64,000 nucleotides of DNA from Palsa-883 sp963847615 (GTDB lineage: Bacteria > Pseudomonadota > Alphaproteobacteria > Acetobacterales > Acetobacteraceae): positions 496,001 to 560,000 of the forward strand of contig CAWKAN010000025.1 in the NCBI GenBank assembly GCA_963847615.1, read 5' to 3'. Below the pieces are notes generated by a model. The model was not told the origin of the DNA, did no database searches, and was given only the letters and a program-made list of their open reading frames with translations. A program made the translations under genes and the position numbers. Of the stretch, positions 35,213 through 43,752 are shown one piece after another; position 1 is the stretch's first letter; every line of letters starts with the position of its first letter.

Positions 35213-37018
35213 ATGAGCAAGCGCAAGCACGCGATCGAGGCCTTCTTCCAGCGCGCCGTCCAGGCGCAGGCCGCCGGGCAGGGCGGCACGGCCGAACGCA
35301 TGTACCGCGAGATCCTCGCCGCCGTCCCGGCCCATGCCGACAGCCTGCACATGCTGGGCGTGCTGGCGCTGCAGGCCGGCCAGCCGCAGGGCGCGCTGGC
35401 GCTGCTCGACCAGGCGATCGCGGCGAACCCCAGGGTGGCCGCCACCCACCTGAACCGCGCCGGCGCGCTGCACCGGCTCGGCCGCGCCGAGGCGGCCATC
35501 GACGCCTGCCGGGCGGCGCTGCGGCTCGACCGCGGCAGCGCCGAGGCGCAGCAGGTGCTCGGCCACGTCCTGAGCGACCTGGGGCGCGCCGAGGCGGCGC
35601 TCGGCGCCTACCGCGAGGCGGCGCGGCGCAAGCCCGGCCTGTTCGACATCCACAACAACCTGGGCGTGGCGCTGCGCCACGCCGGACGGCTGGAGGAGGC
35701 CGAGCAGTCGCTGCGCGAGGCGCTGCGGCGCGAGCCGGGAGAGCCCGGCATCACCGCCAACCTGTCGAGCGTGCTGAAGGAGCTCGGCCGCCTGACGGAG
35801 GCCGAGGCCTGCCTGCGCGACGCCCTGCGCGCCCGGCCGGACGACCCGGTGCTGCGCTACAACCTCGGCCTGCTGCTGCTGCTGGCGGGCCGGTTCGCCG
35901 AGGGCTGGGCCTGCTACGCGGCGCGCGACCAGACCAAGGCGGTGCCGGCGCGGGGGTTCCGCCAGCCGCGCTGGACCGGCGAGGCGCTGCACGGGCGCAC
36001 CCTGCTGGTGCACGCCGAGCAGGGCCTGGGCGACACCATCCAGTTCTGCCGCTACCTGCCGCTGCTGCTGCGGCGCGTCGGCGGGACGGGCCGCGTCATC
36101 TTCGAGGTGCAGCCGCCGCTGGCGCGCCTGATGGCCGGGCTGCACGACGCGCCTGCCGCGCAAGCCCCCTGCCCTACCGGCCCCGCGCCCGACGCCCCCC
36201 CGCCCGACGCCCTCGCGCCCGACGCTCCCGCGATCCTGCGCGCCGGCGAGGCGCTGCCGCCGTTCGACCTGACCTGTCCGCTGCTGAGCCTGCCCGAGCG
36301 CTTCGCCACCACGGCGGAGACCGTGCCGCACGCCGTGCCGTACCTCGCCGCCGAACCCGATCGCGTGGCGCGCTGGCGCGAGCGGCTGGGGCCGCACGGG
36401 GTCAGGATCGGCATCGCCTGGCAGGGCAACAAGTCGAGCCAGGCGGAACTCGGACGCTCGGTGCCGCTGGCGCAGTTCCTGGGGCTGGGCGGGCTGCCCG
36501 GGGTGCGGCTGATCAGCCTGCAGAAGGGTCATGGGCTGGACGACCTCGCGCGGCTGGCGCCGGATGCGCTTGTCGAGACGCTGGGGGAGGAGTTCGACGC
36601 CGGGCCCGACGCCTTCCTCGACACCGCCGCGGTGATGATGAGCCTTGACCTGGTGATCGCGTCCGACACCGCCGTCGCGCATCTGGCGGGCGCCCTGGCC
36701 CGGCCGGTCTGGGTCGCCTTGCAGCATGTGCCGGACTGGCGCTGGATGCTGCCGCAGCCGGATCAGGCGCCGGGACGCAGGCAGGGCGGCGCGGCGGGCG
36801 GCCCGGCCGCTCCGCCCGCCGATCCCGGCCCTGATGTGTCCGGCGATACACCTTGGTACCCGACGATGCGACTGTTCCGTCAGACCCGGCGCGGCGACTG
36901 GCCTTGCGTCTTCGCCCGCATCGCGACGGCGCTCGCCGCCTGGATCGAGGCCGGCGCGATGCCGGGCGGGACAGCAGCCGGGACAGCGGTCCGGATAGCG
37001 GCCAGGATACCGGCATGA
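35213..37018 (+). CDS. TPR-repeat protein with glycosyltransferase-9-like C-terminus
   Basis: About 600 residues. The N-terminal half is tandem tetratricopeptide repeats (ILAAVPAHADSLHMLGVLAL, HLNRAGALHRLGRAEAAIDA, IHNNLGVALRHAGRLEEAEQ). The C-terminal half has the family's HAEQGLGDTIQFCRYLPLL, GIAWQGNKSS and LDLVIASDTAVAHLAGALA motifs, like ADP-heptose/GT9-type domains. A Pro/Ala-Asp linker (APDAPPPDALAPDAPA) separates sub-domains. Such proteins often act in O-linked or surface glycosylation, but the sugar is unknown. ATG 35213 is chosen; 35159 is possible. Its stop overlaps the next gene (ATGA). Confidence 0.85.
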   Translation: MSKRKHAIEAFFQRAVQAQAAGQGGTAERMYREILAAVPAHADSLHMLGVLALQAGQPQGALALLDQAIAANPRVAATHLNRAGALHRLGRAEAAIDACRAALRLDRGSAEAQQVLGHVLSDLGRAEAALGAYREAARRKPGLFDIHNNLGVALRHAGRLEEAEQSLREALRREPGEPGITANLSSVLKELGRLTEAEACLRDALRARPDDPVLRYNLGLLLLLAGRFAEGWACYAARDQTKAVPARGFRQPRWTGEALHGRTLLVHAEQGLGDTIQFCRYLPLLLRRVGGTGRVIFEVQPPLARLMAGLHDAPAAQAPCPTGPAPDAPPPDALAPDAPAILRAGEALPPFDLTCPLLSLPERFATTAETVPHAVPYLAAEPDRVARWRERLGPHGVRIGIAWQGNKSSQAELGRSVPLAQFLGLGGLPGVRLISLQKGHGLDDLARLAPDALVETLGEEFDAGPDAFLDTAAVMMSLDLVIASDTAVAHLAGALARPVWVALQHVPDWRWMLPQPDQAPGRRQGGAAGGPAAPPADPGPDVSGDTPWYPTMRLFRQTRRGDWPCVFARIATALAAWIEAGAMPGGTAAGTAVRIAARIPA

Positions 37019-37416
37019 GCGACGCCGCGCCGCTGCCGCACGTCCCGGTCTCCTGGGGCGAGCTGGTCGACAAGAAGACCATTCTGGAAATCAAGGTGGC
37101 GCGCCTGCACGCCCCCGAGGCGGTGGCCAACGCCAGGCGCGAACTCGCGGCGCTCGCCGCCTGCATGGAGGCGCTGGCGCCGCGGCCCGACGGGCTCGAC
37201 GCCCTGGAGGCGGCGCTGCGCGACGTCAACCGCCGGCTGTGGGATATCGAGGACGCGATCCGCCGCAAGGAGGCACAGCAGGCGTTCGACGCGGCGTTCA
37301 TCGCGCTGGCGCGCGGCGTCTACCGCAGCAACGACGAACGGGCACGCCTGAAGCGCGCAATCAACCTGCTGCTGCGCTCCGGCATCGTCGAGGAGAAGCA
37401 GTATGCACCATATTGA
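37015..37416 (+). CDS. DUF6165 family protein
   Basis: A 133-residue protein translationally coupled (ATGA overlap) to the TPR-glycosyltransferase-like gene. The N-terminal signature VSWGELVDKKTILEIKVARL and the later DDVNRRLWDIEDAIR-like helix identify DUF6165, an all-helical family of unknown role that commonly accompanies TPR/glycosyltransferase genes. It ends LLLRSGIVEEKQYAPY. A role supporting the same glycosylation pathway is inferred from the pairing. Confidence 0.85.
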   Translation: MSDAAPLPHVPVSWGELVDKKTILEIKVARLHAPEAVANARRELAALAACMEALAPRPDGLDALEAALRDVNRRLWDIEDAIRRKEAQQAFDAAFIALARGVYRSNDERARLKRAINLLLRSGIVEEKQYAPY

Positions 37417-37491
37417 GTTAGGCCCGATTGAGGTGGACCCGGCACGTCCTGGCCTGCCGCCCGCCGCACCGGGCACCGGAGACCGAGGCCG

Positions 37492-38181
37492 ATGAACGAC
37501 CTGCCCCCGCCGCCAACCGCCGCCGCCGTCGCCGCGAACCTGGCCCGCGTGCGCGCGCGCATCGCCGCCGCCGCGGCAGCCGCCGGAAGGCAGGCCAGCG
37601 ACATCACGCTGGTTGCCGTCTCCAAGACCAAGCCCGCCGAGGCGGTCCGCGCCGCGCTCGCCGCCGGCCAGCGGGTGTTCGGCGAGAACCGCGTGCAGGA
37701 AGCCGGGGACAAATTCCCCGGGCTGCGCGCCGACTACCCGGACCTGAAGCTGCACATCATCGGCGGGCTGCAGACCAACAAGGCGCGCGACGCGGTGCGC
37801 CTGGCCGAGGTGATCGAAACGCTGGACCGGCCGCGGCTGGCCGACGCCATCGCCGCCGCCATCGCCAGGGAAGGCCGCACCCCGACCCTGCTGATCGAAG
37901 TCAACGTCGGCAACGAGGCGCAGAAATCCGGCATCCCGCGCGCCGAGGCCGACAGCTTCATCACCGACTGCAAGGCCCGCTTCGGCCCCGCCCTGGTCGG
38001 CCTGATGTGCGTGCCGCCGCACGACGAAGACCCGCGGCCGCACTTCACCTGGCTCGCCGAGCGGGCCGCCCGCCATGGCCTGCCCACGGTCTCCATGGGC
38101 ATGTCCGCCGACTTCGAACTCGCCATCGCCTGCGGCGCCACCTGGGTCCGGGTCGGCAGCGCGATCTTCGGCGCCCGCTGA
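37492..38181 (+). CDS. YggS/PLPBP family pyridoxal phosphate homeostasis protein
   Basis: A 229-residue protein that binds PLP and buffers the cell's vitamin B6 pool. The PLP-binding Lys45 lies in LVAVSKTKPAE; the downstream motifs VFGENRVQEAGDKF, LHIIGGLQTNKARDAV, LIEVNVGNEAQKSGI and STMSADFELAIACGATWVRV-like (here SMGMSADFELAIACG) define the family. One common family position reads IGGLQTNK where IGxLQxNK is usual. The Ala-rich N-terminus is slightly extended. It stands alone on the plus strand downstream of DUF6165. Confidence 0.93.
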   Translation: MNDLPPPPTAAAVAANLARVRARIAAAAAAAGRQASDITLVAVSKTKPAEAVRAALAAGQRVFGENRVQEAGDKFPGLRADYPDLKLHIIGGLQTNKARDAVRLAEVIETLDRPRLADAIAAAIAREGRTPTLLIEVNVGNEAQKSGIPRAEADSFITDCKARFGPALVGLMCVPPHDEDPRPHFTWLAERAARHGLPTVSMGMSADFELAIACGATWVRVGSAIFGAR

Positions 38182-38659
38182 GGCACGGCGCGCGGCGCGG
38201 CAGCTCGGGGCTTCGCCCTGGGCCGGGCTGGTACATCCCACCGGAAGCGGCGCCTCCGTTCGGATGGCTAAAAAGCCAGGCGTCAGCTTGGCAAGTGGAA
38301 CCGGCTCAAAGCGGTCCGGTTTCCGGCGGGGCGTACTGGTGCCCTGCGTCACCGACTCTGCGGCGATTTCGCGACCCGCTGGCGGGACTGTACCGAGGTC
38401 GCCGGCGGACGCGGTCGCCGCGCACGATGAGCGACTCGGGGCACTGGTACCGCTGCGCGGGGATTCCGCCCGCTTGCCGGTGGCTTGATCCACGGGTTGG
38501 GAACGCCTGCCGCTCGACGAACGGCCGAACGCATGCGAGGCGCGCCGGGCTTGCGTTGCATCACCTCGGCCTCTCCGGGCCGGTTGCGATGTGGTGCATC
38601 GCGGGCGCGTCAACACGTCCGTAACCATCTGCCCGCGGCACCGCGAAGGAAGAATTTTG

Positions 38660-38702
38660 CCGCAGATGAAGGAAGGCGATGCACGCCGATGCACGCAGAT
38701 GG
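38660..38702. repeat. Left arm of 43-bp inverted repeat around decayed GxxExxY gene
   Basis: This arm begins ccgcagatgaag and contains two gatgcacgc units. It pairs with 39134-39176 in inverted orientation with two mismatches. The phrase belongs to the gccgcagatgaacgccgatg type of repeat; another piece of it (catcggcgttcatctgcgg) occurs near 54726-54750. Confidence 0.88.
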
Positions 38703-38710
38703 CGCCGTGC

Positions 38711-39121
38711 TGAATGATCGGTCGGGGGAGGTGATCGGCTGCGCGTTCAGCGTGCTCGATACGCCTGGGGCCGGGGTCCTGGAAAAGGTCCACGAGAACG
38801 CGCCGGCATCTGCGGTTCGTGCGAGAGCCTGCCCCGGCGAAGGCCGGGGTCCTATCCGTTGTGCAACAATGTGCCACCGGGGTGTACGACATGAACGTGA
38901 TGGTCGGCGGCGACTTTGTAGACCTGCGGGTCGAGGACGCATTTCCGGCTGAGCTGAACGCCGTCAAGGCACTGGACGACGCGCACATGCCCCGGGGCTG
39001 CTTGACCCTTGGGTCGGATGCAATGTGCCAAGGACCGCAAAGCGACCGGCCCGCCGCTCTGGCTGCCGCTTGATTTCGCCAAGCCGCGCCTGGAGACCAA
39101 ACGCGTGGCGCACGACCGGTG
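38711..39121 (+). pseudogene. Degraded GxxExxY family gene
   Basis: Family segments survive in order but in different frames: GEVIGCAFSVLDTPGAGVLE then KVHENA (motif GVLEKVH, where Tyr has become His), VVQQCATGVYDMNVMVGG, DLRVEDAFPAELNAVKALDD, and finally LDFAKPRLETKRVAH. Between the first two a GC hairpin (ccccggcgaaggccgggg, near 38830-38850) is inserted. The core ExK has become ELN. Unlike the broken essential genes here, this one shows real loss of key residues, so it is a true pseudogene. Confidence 0.8.
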
Positions 39122-39133
39122 AACCGCACGGAC

Positions 39134-39176
39134 CCATCGGCGTGCATCGGCGTGCATCGCCTTGCTTCATCTGCGG
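39134..39176. repeat. Right arm of 43-bp inverted repeat around decayed GxxExxY gene
   Basis: The inverted partner of 38660-38702: catcggcgtgcatcggcg running into cttcatctgcgg. The two arms enclose the 411-bp GxxExxY remnant with about 10 bp to spare on each side, so gene and repeats look like one unit. Confidence 0.88.
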
Positions 39177-39294
39177 TAAACTCTTGCTTGCCCCGCCGCG
39201 CCACCAGCGCGCAACGCGGGCCGAGGCCGCAGGCGATCGCAGCCTCCCCGAGCCCACGAGGTACTAGCTGGGGCGGGATGGCGGAGCGGCGCGA

Positions 39295-39675
39295 TCAGGC
39301 GCTTGGGAGCATGCGCCCCAGCGGTCGTCCGGCGAACAGGTGGACGTGGAAGTGCGGCACTTCCTGGCCGCTGTCGGGGCCGGTGTTGGCCAGCAGCCGG
39401 TAGCCCTGGGCCTCCAGGCCGAGGTCGCGGGCGATCCGGCCGACCGCGCGGGTGAAACCGGCGATCTCCGCCGCGCTGGCGTCGGCCGCGAAGTCGGCGA
39501 ATGAGCAGTACTTGCCCTTCGGGATCACCAGCACATGGGTCGGCGCCTGCTGGTGGATGTCGTGGAAGGCCAGCGCCCACTCATCCTCGTAGACTTTGTT
39601 GCAGGGGATTTCGCCGCGCAGGATGCGGGCGAAGATGTTGCTGTCGTCGTAGGGCGGCAGGCCGCTGACCGGCAT
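39295..39675 (-). CDS. HIT family nucleotide-binding hydrolase (HinT-like)
   Basis: A 126-residue histidine-triad protein. It starts after a good aggag site and shows NIFARILRGEIPCNKVYEDE at the N-terminus, then the catalytic triad VPHFHVHLFAGR near the end. HinT-type proteins hydrolyse purine phosphoramidates. The gene follows hisE by 24 bp and is last in the his run, a common place in alphaproteobacteria. Confidence 0.94.
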   Translation of the reverse strand: MPVSGLPPYDDSNIFARILRGEIPCNKVYEDEWALAFHDIHQQAPTHVLVIPKGKYCSFADFAADASAAEIAGFTRAVGRIARDLGLEAQGYRLLANTGPDSGQEVPHFHVHLFAGRPLGRMLPSA

Positions 39676-39699
39676 CGCGAGCTCTCCTGCTGAGGCGGA

Positions 39700-40347
39700 T
39701 CAGGGGATTTTCGTCGTCTCCAGCCCAAAGGCAACCGGCAGCTGCGCGGCGCGGGAGGCTTTCTCGGCGATGCCGCTGACGCCCTCGCGGCGTTTCAGCT
39801 CGGCCCAGACGTCCTCCGGCGCGACCCCGGCGGAGACCCACAGCACGATCAGGTGGTAGAGCACGTCGGCGCTCTCGGCGATCACCGCCTCGCGGTTGCC
39901 GAGCACCGCCTCGATCACGCATTCGACCGCTTCCTCGCCGAATTTCTGCGCGGTCTTGGCGATGCCGCGCGACAGCAGGCGGGCCGAGTGGCTGACGGCG
40001 GGATCGGCGGCGCGGCGGCTGAGGACGATCGACCACAGCCGGTCGAGCACGGCGGCGGAGGGACCCAGGGCGAGCGGCGGCGGCCGGCCGGGCGGCTGGG
40101 GTGCTGCGGCGGCGAGCTGGCCGGTGGCGAGCTGGAGGGCTTTCAGCCGCTTGGCGGACTTGTCGCGACCAGTCTTGGTGCGATCTGGCTTGGTGCGATC
40201 TGGCTTGGTGCGATCTGGCTTGGCGGGCTTCGGCTTGGCGGGCTTCGGCTTGGCACGGCCGGTTTTGGTGCGATCCGGCTTGGCCGGTTTGGCGCGGTTG
40301 GCCTTCGCCGGCTTGGCGCGCTTGCGCTTGTCGTCGGACTTGCCCAT
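39700..40347 (-). CDS. hisE: Phosphoribosyl-ATP pyrophosphatase with Lys-rich N-terminal extension
   Basis: HisE removes pyrophosphate from PR-ATP in histidine synthesis. The C-terminal ~110 residues are the enzyme: KTAQKFGEEAVECVIEAVLG with the metal-binding EExxE pattern, and AESADVLYHLIVLW. I start at the ATG complementary to 40345-40347. The N-terminal half is an unusual basic extension with tandem KPDRT units (15-bp DNA repeats, about 40170-40225) and KPKPA. Typical HisE is about 105-110 residues, so this one is nearly doubled. It follows hisF by 13 bp. Confidence 0.9.
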   Translation of the reverse strand: MGKSDDKRKRAKPAKANRAKPAKPDRTKTGRAKPKPAKPKPAKPDRTKPDRTKPDRTKTGRDKSAKRLKALQLATGQLAAAAPQPPGRPPPLALGPSAAVLDRLWSIVLSRRAADPAVSHSARLLSRGIAKTAQKFGEEAVECVIEAVLGNREAVIAESADVLYHLIVLWVSAGVAPEDVWAELKRREGVSGIAEKASRAAQLPVAFGLETTKIP

Positions 40348-40360
40348 GGGCGCCTCGCCG

Positions 40361-41131
40361 TCAGGCCGCAAGGCGCGGCAGGCGCACCGGCAGGCCGGCC
40401 GCGTCCAGCGCCGCCTTCACCTGCGCGATGGTGAAGGTGCCGAAATGGAACACGCTGGCGGCGAGCAGCCCGGTGGCGCCGGCCTGGGCGCCCTCGACGA
40501 AGTGCCGCAGCGTGCCGACCCCGCCGGAGGCGATCACCGGCAGGCGGACCGCGCCGCACACCGCGCGCAGCAGCGGCAGGTCGAAGCCCTTGCCGGTGCC
40601 GTCGCGGTCCATGCTGGTCAGCAGGATCTCGCCGGCGCCGAGGGCGGCGACCTGGCGGCACCAGGCGATGGCGTCGATCCCGGTCGGGCGGCGGCCGCCA
40701 TGGGTGAACACCTCCCAGCGGTCGGGGCCGGCCTGCTTGGCGTCCACCGCGACCACGACGCACTGGCTGCCGAATTTCTCCGCCGCCTCGCGCACCAGTT
40801 CGGGCCGCGCCACGGCGGCGGAGTTGATGCTGCACTTGTCGGTGCCGGCCAGCAGCAGGCGGCGCATGTCCTCGATCGTGCGGATGCCGCCGCCGACGGT
40901 CAGCGGCAGGAACACCCGCGCGGCGGTGCGCGAGACGACGTCGAGGATGGTGTCGCGGTTCTCGTGGCTGGCGGTGATGTCGAGGAAGCACAGCTCGTCG
41001 GCGCCGGCGGCGTCGTACAGCGCGGCCTGTTCGACCGGGTCGCCGGCATCGCGCAGGGCGACGAAGTTCACGCCCTTGACGACGCGGCCGTCCTTGACGT
41101 CCAGGCAGGGGATGACGCGCAGCTTCAGCAT
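40361..41131 (-). CDS. hisF: Imidazole glycerol phosphate synthase, cyclase subunit
   Basis: A 256-residue TIM barrel that, with HisH, makes IGP and AICAR. The catalytic Asp11 is in PCLDVKDGRVVKG and the second Asp in VVVAVDAKQ. The phosphate loops LTVGGGIRT and PVIASGGVG and the SMDRDGTGKGFDLPLL segment are intact. I use the ATG complementary to 41129-41131 (MLKLRVIPCLD), the standard start. Gap to hisA is 135 bp. Confidence 0.96.
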   Translation of the reverse strand: MLKLRVIPCLDVKDGRVVKGVNFVALRDAGDPVEQAALYDAAGADELCFLDITASHENRDTILDVVSRTAARVFLPLTVGGGIRTIEDMRRLLLAGTDKCSINSAAVARPELVREAAEKFGSQCVVVAVDAKQAGPDRWEVFTHGGRRPTGIDAIAWCRQVAALGAGEILLTSMDRDGTGKGFDLPLLRAVCGAVRLPVIASGGVGTLRHFVEGAQAGATGLLAASVFHFGTFTIAQVKAALDAAGLPVRLPRLAA

Positions 41132-41266
41132 GGTGCGAACTCTTACAATCAGGATGCGTGAGCGTGGCAAGCATTATGCCTGCAAGGCGGGCACGCGCCA
41201 TGGCGCGGCTGCGGATGACTTGCCGGGTTGTCCGGGTATAGTACCCGCCAGCATATATAGTGCCGC

Positions 41267-42032
41267 TCAGCCGGAAAGCAGCGCCAGCGCGGCGGCCGGG
41301 TCGATGCGGCCGTCGTACAGCGCGCGGCCGACGATGACGCCCTCGATGCGGCCGCCGCCCGCTGCGGCATCGGCTGCGGCCACGTCGCCCAGGGCGGCGA
41401 GGGCGGCGAGGTCGGCGAGGCTGCCGACGCCGCCCGAGGCGATCACCGGGATCGCGACGTGGCGCGCCAGCTCGGCGGTCTGCGCGAGGTTGAGGCCGCT
41501 CAGCATGCCGTCGCGCGCGATGTCGGTGTAGATGATCGCGGCGACGCCGGCGTCGGCGAAGCGGCTGGCCAGGTCGCGCGCGGTGAGGGTCGAGGTCTCC
41601 GCCCAGCCCTCGGTGGCGACGAAGCCGCCGCGCGCGTCGATGCCGACGGCGATGCGGCCGGGGAAGGCGCGGCAGGCGGCGCGCACCAGCTCGGGGGTCT
41701 TGACCGCGGCGCTGCCGAGGATGACGCGGCGGACGCCGGCGGCGAGCCAGGCCTCGATCCCGGCCATGTCGCGGATGCCGCCGCCGAGCTGCACCGGCAC
41801 GCTGGCGGCGGCGAGGATGGCGGTGACCGCCGTCGGCGTTCACCGCGCGGCCGGCGAAGGCGCCGTTGAGGTCGACCACGTGCAGCCAGCGGAAGCCGGC
41901 GTCCTGCCAGGCGCGGGCCTGGGCGGCGGGGTCGGTGGCGTAGACCGTCGCCTGGTCCATGGCGCCGCGCCTGAGGCGGACACAGGCGCCGTCCTTCAGG
42001 TCGATGGCGGGGTAGAGGGTAAGGCGGGTCAT
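41267..42032 (-). pseudogene. hisA: ProFAR isomerase, one frameshift
   Basis: HisA isomerises ProFAR to PRFAR. It starts MTRLTLYPAIDLKDGACVRL at 42032 with the catalytic Asp in PAIDLKDG and runs to VVDLNGAFAGRAVN. The frame then shifts near 41830 and resumes as VPVQLGGGIRDMAGIEAWLA, IYTDIARDGMLSGLN (second catalytic Asp) and GGVGSLADLAALA to the end. Combined length is normal. As with the other essential genes, the break looks like a sequence indel. A G-rich run (gggggggggg, near 42110) lies just upstream. Confidence 0.88.
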
Positions 42033-42416
42033 CGGCGTGGGCCGGCGGCGCGGCACGGCTGGTGGCGGGGCGCGGGGTGAGGCCCAGGGGGGCGCCCAGG
42101 GGGGCGCACGGGGGGGGGGGCGGCTTGGATGGCGGGGTGGTGGGGTCGGGTCTGGGTCATCCGCCGCCTTATAGACCGGAAATCCGGATAGACCGGAAAT
42201 CCGGCTGGCGATCGCCTGATCGCCGGGCCCTGAGCTGCTAAGCTGCGAACCCCTCTGCTCACTGCACCGAGCGAAGAAACGCCACCGACACGACGAGAAC
42301 AGACTGACCAGGTTGATGCTTCCGGCTTGCTGGCCACGCTCGTAGCGTTGGTGGCAGAGCTGAGTCAGCCGCCGATGACCGCCGATACGGCCAATGCCTC
42401 ACCGGCCGAGGACACC

Positions 42417-42578
42417 AGCCCGCAGTTCTCCCACTGTCGCGGGCGTTGGCTCGGTCCTTGCCGCGCCAACAGGTTTTCGCGCCTTGCGAATACACCCGGT
42501 ATTGGCGGCGGCGCGAAAGCCTGTTGGCACGACAATGCCCTTCGCCATCGTCCCGCGACAGTGGGAGAACTGCGGGCT
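42417..42578. repeat. 162-bp inverted repeat between his genes and repeat region
   Basis: The outer arms are perfect over about 27 bp (agcccgcagttctcccactg continuing to gcggg), and further in gccaacagg-tttcgcgcc pairs again. The phrase tgtcgcgggcgttggctcgg with gtccttgccg also appears, in part, near 23608-23645 and 43610-43645, so this is a dispersed family. Confidence 0.85.
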
Positions 42579-42636
42579 AGGTTTGATCTCCAGGCGCGGG
42601 TTGCCGAAGTTGCGCAGCGGGCGGACCGGCAGGCCA

Positions 42637-42684
42637 GTGGGGCGAAGAGTGGGGCGAAGAGTGGGGCGAAGAGTGGCGCGAAGC
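42637..42684. repeat. 12-bp tandem repeat, four copies
   Basis: Four consecutive units of gtggggcgaaga, the last degenerate (gtggcgcgaagc). It is in non-coding DNA between the inverted repeat at 42417-42578 and the small ORF at 43131. In the 42.0-43.1 kb stretch I see no convincing gene. Confidence 0.85.
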
Positions 42685-43130
42685 TCGTTGCTGCATTGGG
42701 CGCGACGAAGCTCAACCGGACCAGCGTCGGTTTCCGGTCGCGGACCATGGTCTGCTGGACGCGGGGATCGCGGGCAGCCGCGGCGTCGCCCGCTCACCGC
42801 ACGGCGTCGCCGTTGGTCGCCAGCGCGTGGATCGGTCTCCGGGCGAACCTGGCTGCTGCGCCTGCCCGAGGTCCAGGGACGGCCTCGGCTTGATCCAGAT
42901 CAAAGCAGCTTGGCAGAGGGCCAGCTAACGTGTTAATAAGTCAATAGGTCGGGTGAATCAAATAAGGGACCCTGGCGGCGGCCGCGTGATGGAAGTTGTC
43001 AAGCTTTCAGAGCAGAGGCACGGCCGGACAGGGGCTGCCTGAGAGGGCAAGCGGCAACCAGGACTAAGGTCATGGCGGCGGATCGCCGGTGGTTAGCCGG
43101 TTGCCGTTCGACCATGCGTGGAGTTGGGGC

Positions 43131-43355
43131 ATGACAGTCATTCCGCTCATCGTTGTGGCGCTGATTTTGATGACGCAGCCGGCGGTCTGGAAATTGGCCG
43201 TGCGATTGCGCAGGCGTCGCCGGCCGGCGGCGACCCCCCAGGCGGTCGTGGCCGCAATCATTGGGCCGAACATGGGCGAGACAATCGCGGAGCGGGGTGT
43301 TGGACGACCCGCCATGGTCGCCATTGCGCAGCGCTACCCGGACGGCTCTCGATGA
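43131..43355 (+). CDS. Doubtful small ORF with an N-terminal membrane helix
   Basis: 74 residues from the ATG at 43131. It starts with a hydrophobic stretch (MTVIPLIVVALILMTQP), then a basic run (RLRRRRRP), then an unremarkable tail. The layout resembles a small single-pass membrane protein, but codon bias is weak and no family is recognised. The opposite strand is also open. Confidence 0.25.
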   Translation: MTVIPLIVVALILMTQPAVWKLAVRLRRRRRPAATPQAVVAAIIGPNMGETIAERGVGRPAMVAIAQRYPDGSR

Positions 43356-43752
43356 ACCGTCCAGGCCGGTGGCTGGACACTGGCTTGATCGAGCGGCGAG
43401 TGGACAGAACCTAACGCTTGGTGCCCCGCGAACCCCGCCTTTCTGGCGGAAAGCCACCAAATCGGCTGGAGTTTTTCCTTTTGATTTTATCCGCCAGGCA
43501 GCGGCCTGAACTGCCCTTGCGGCGCGGCGCATGCATTCGAAACCGGCCGGTCGGTCGGCTCACCGGTTTGGCGATGACCTGACCGCTCGCCTGCGGTCCT
43601 GGCCGGGACTTCTCGCGGGTGCCGGCGCGGTCCTTGCCGCGCCAACCGATTGTGGCGCCGCACAGGGCGGTCAGTTGCTGCCGGGCTTGTAACGTCGCGT
43701 TAGTGCTATTGCCCTAACCTGCGGCCCCGATTTCGACCCGGAGTTTCCCCCC

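Noticed and set aside
42999..43532. Transposase remnant
   Set aside because: The frames on either strand show no DDE or other recombinase motif; left as unassigned DNA with one doubtful small ORF.
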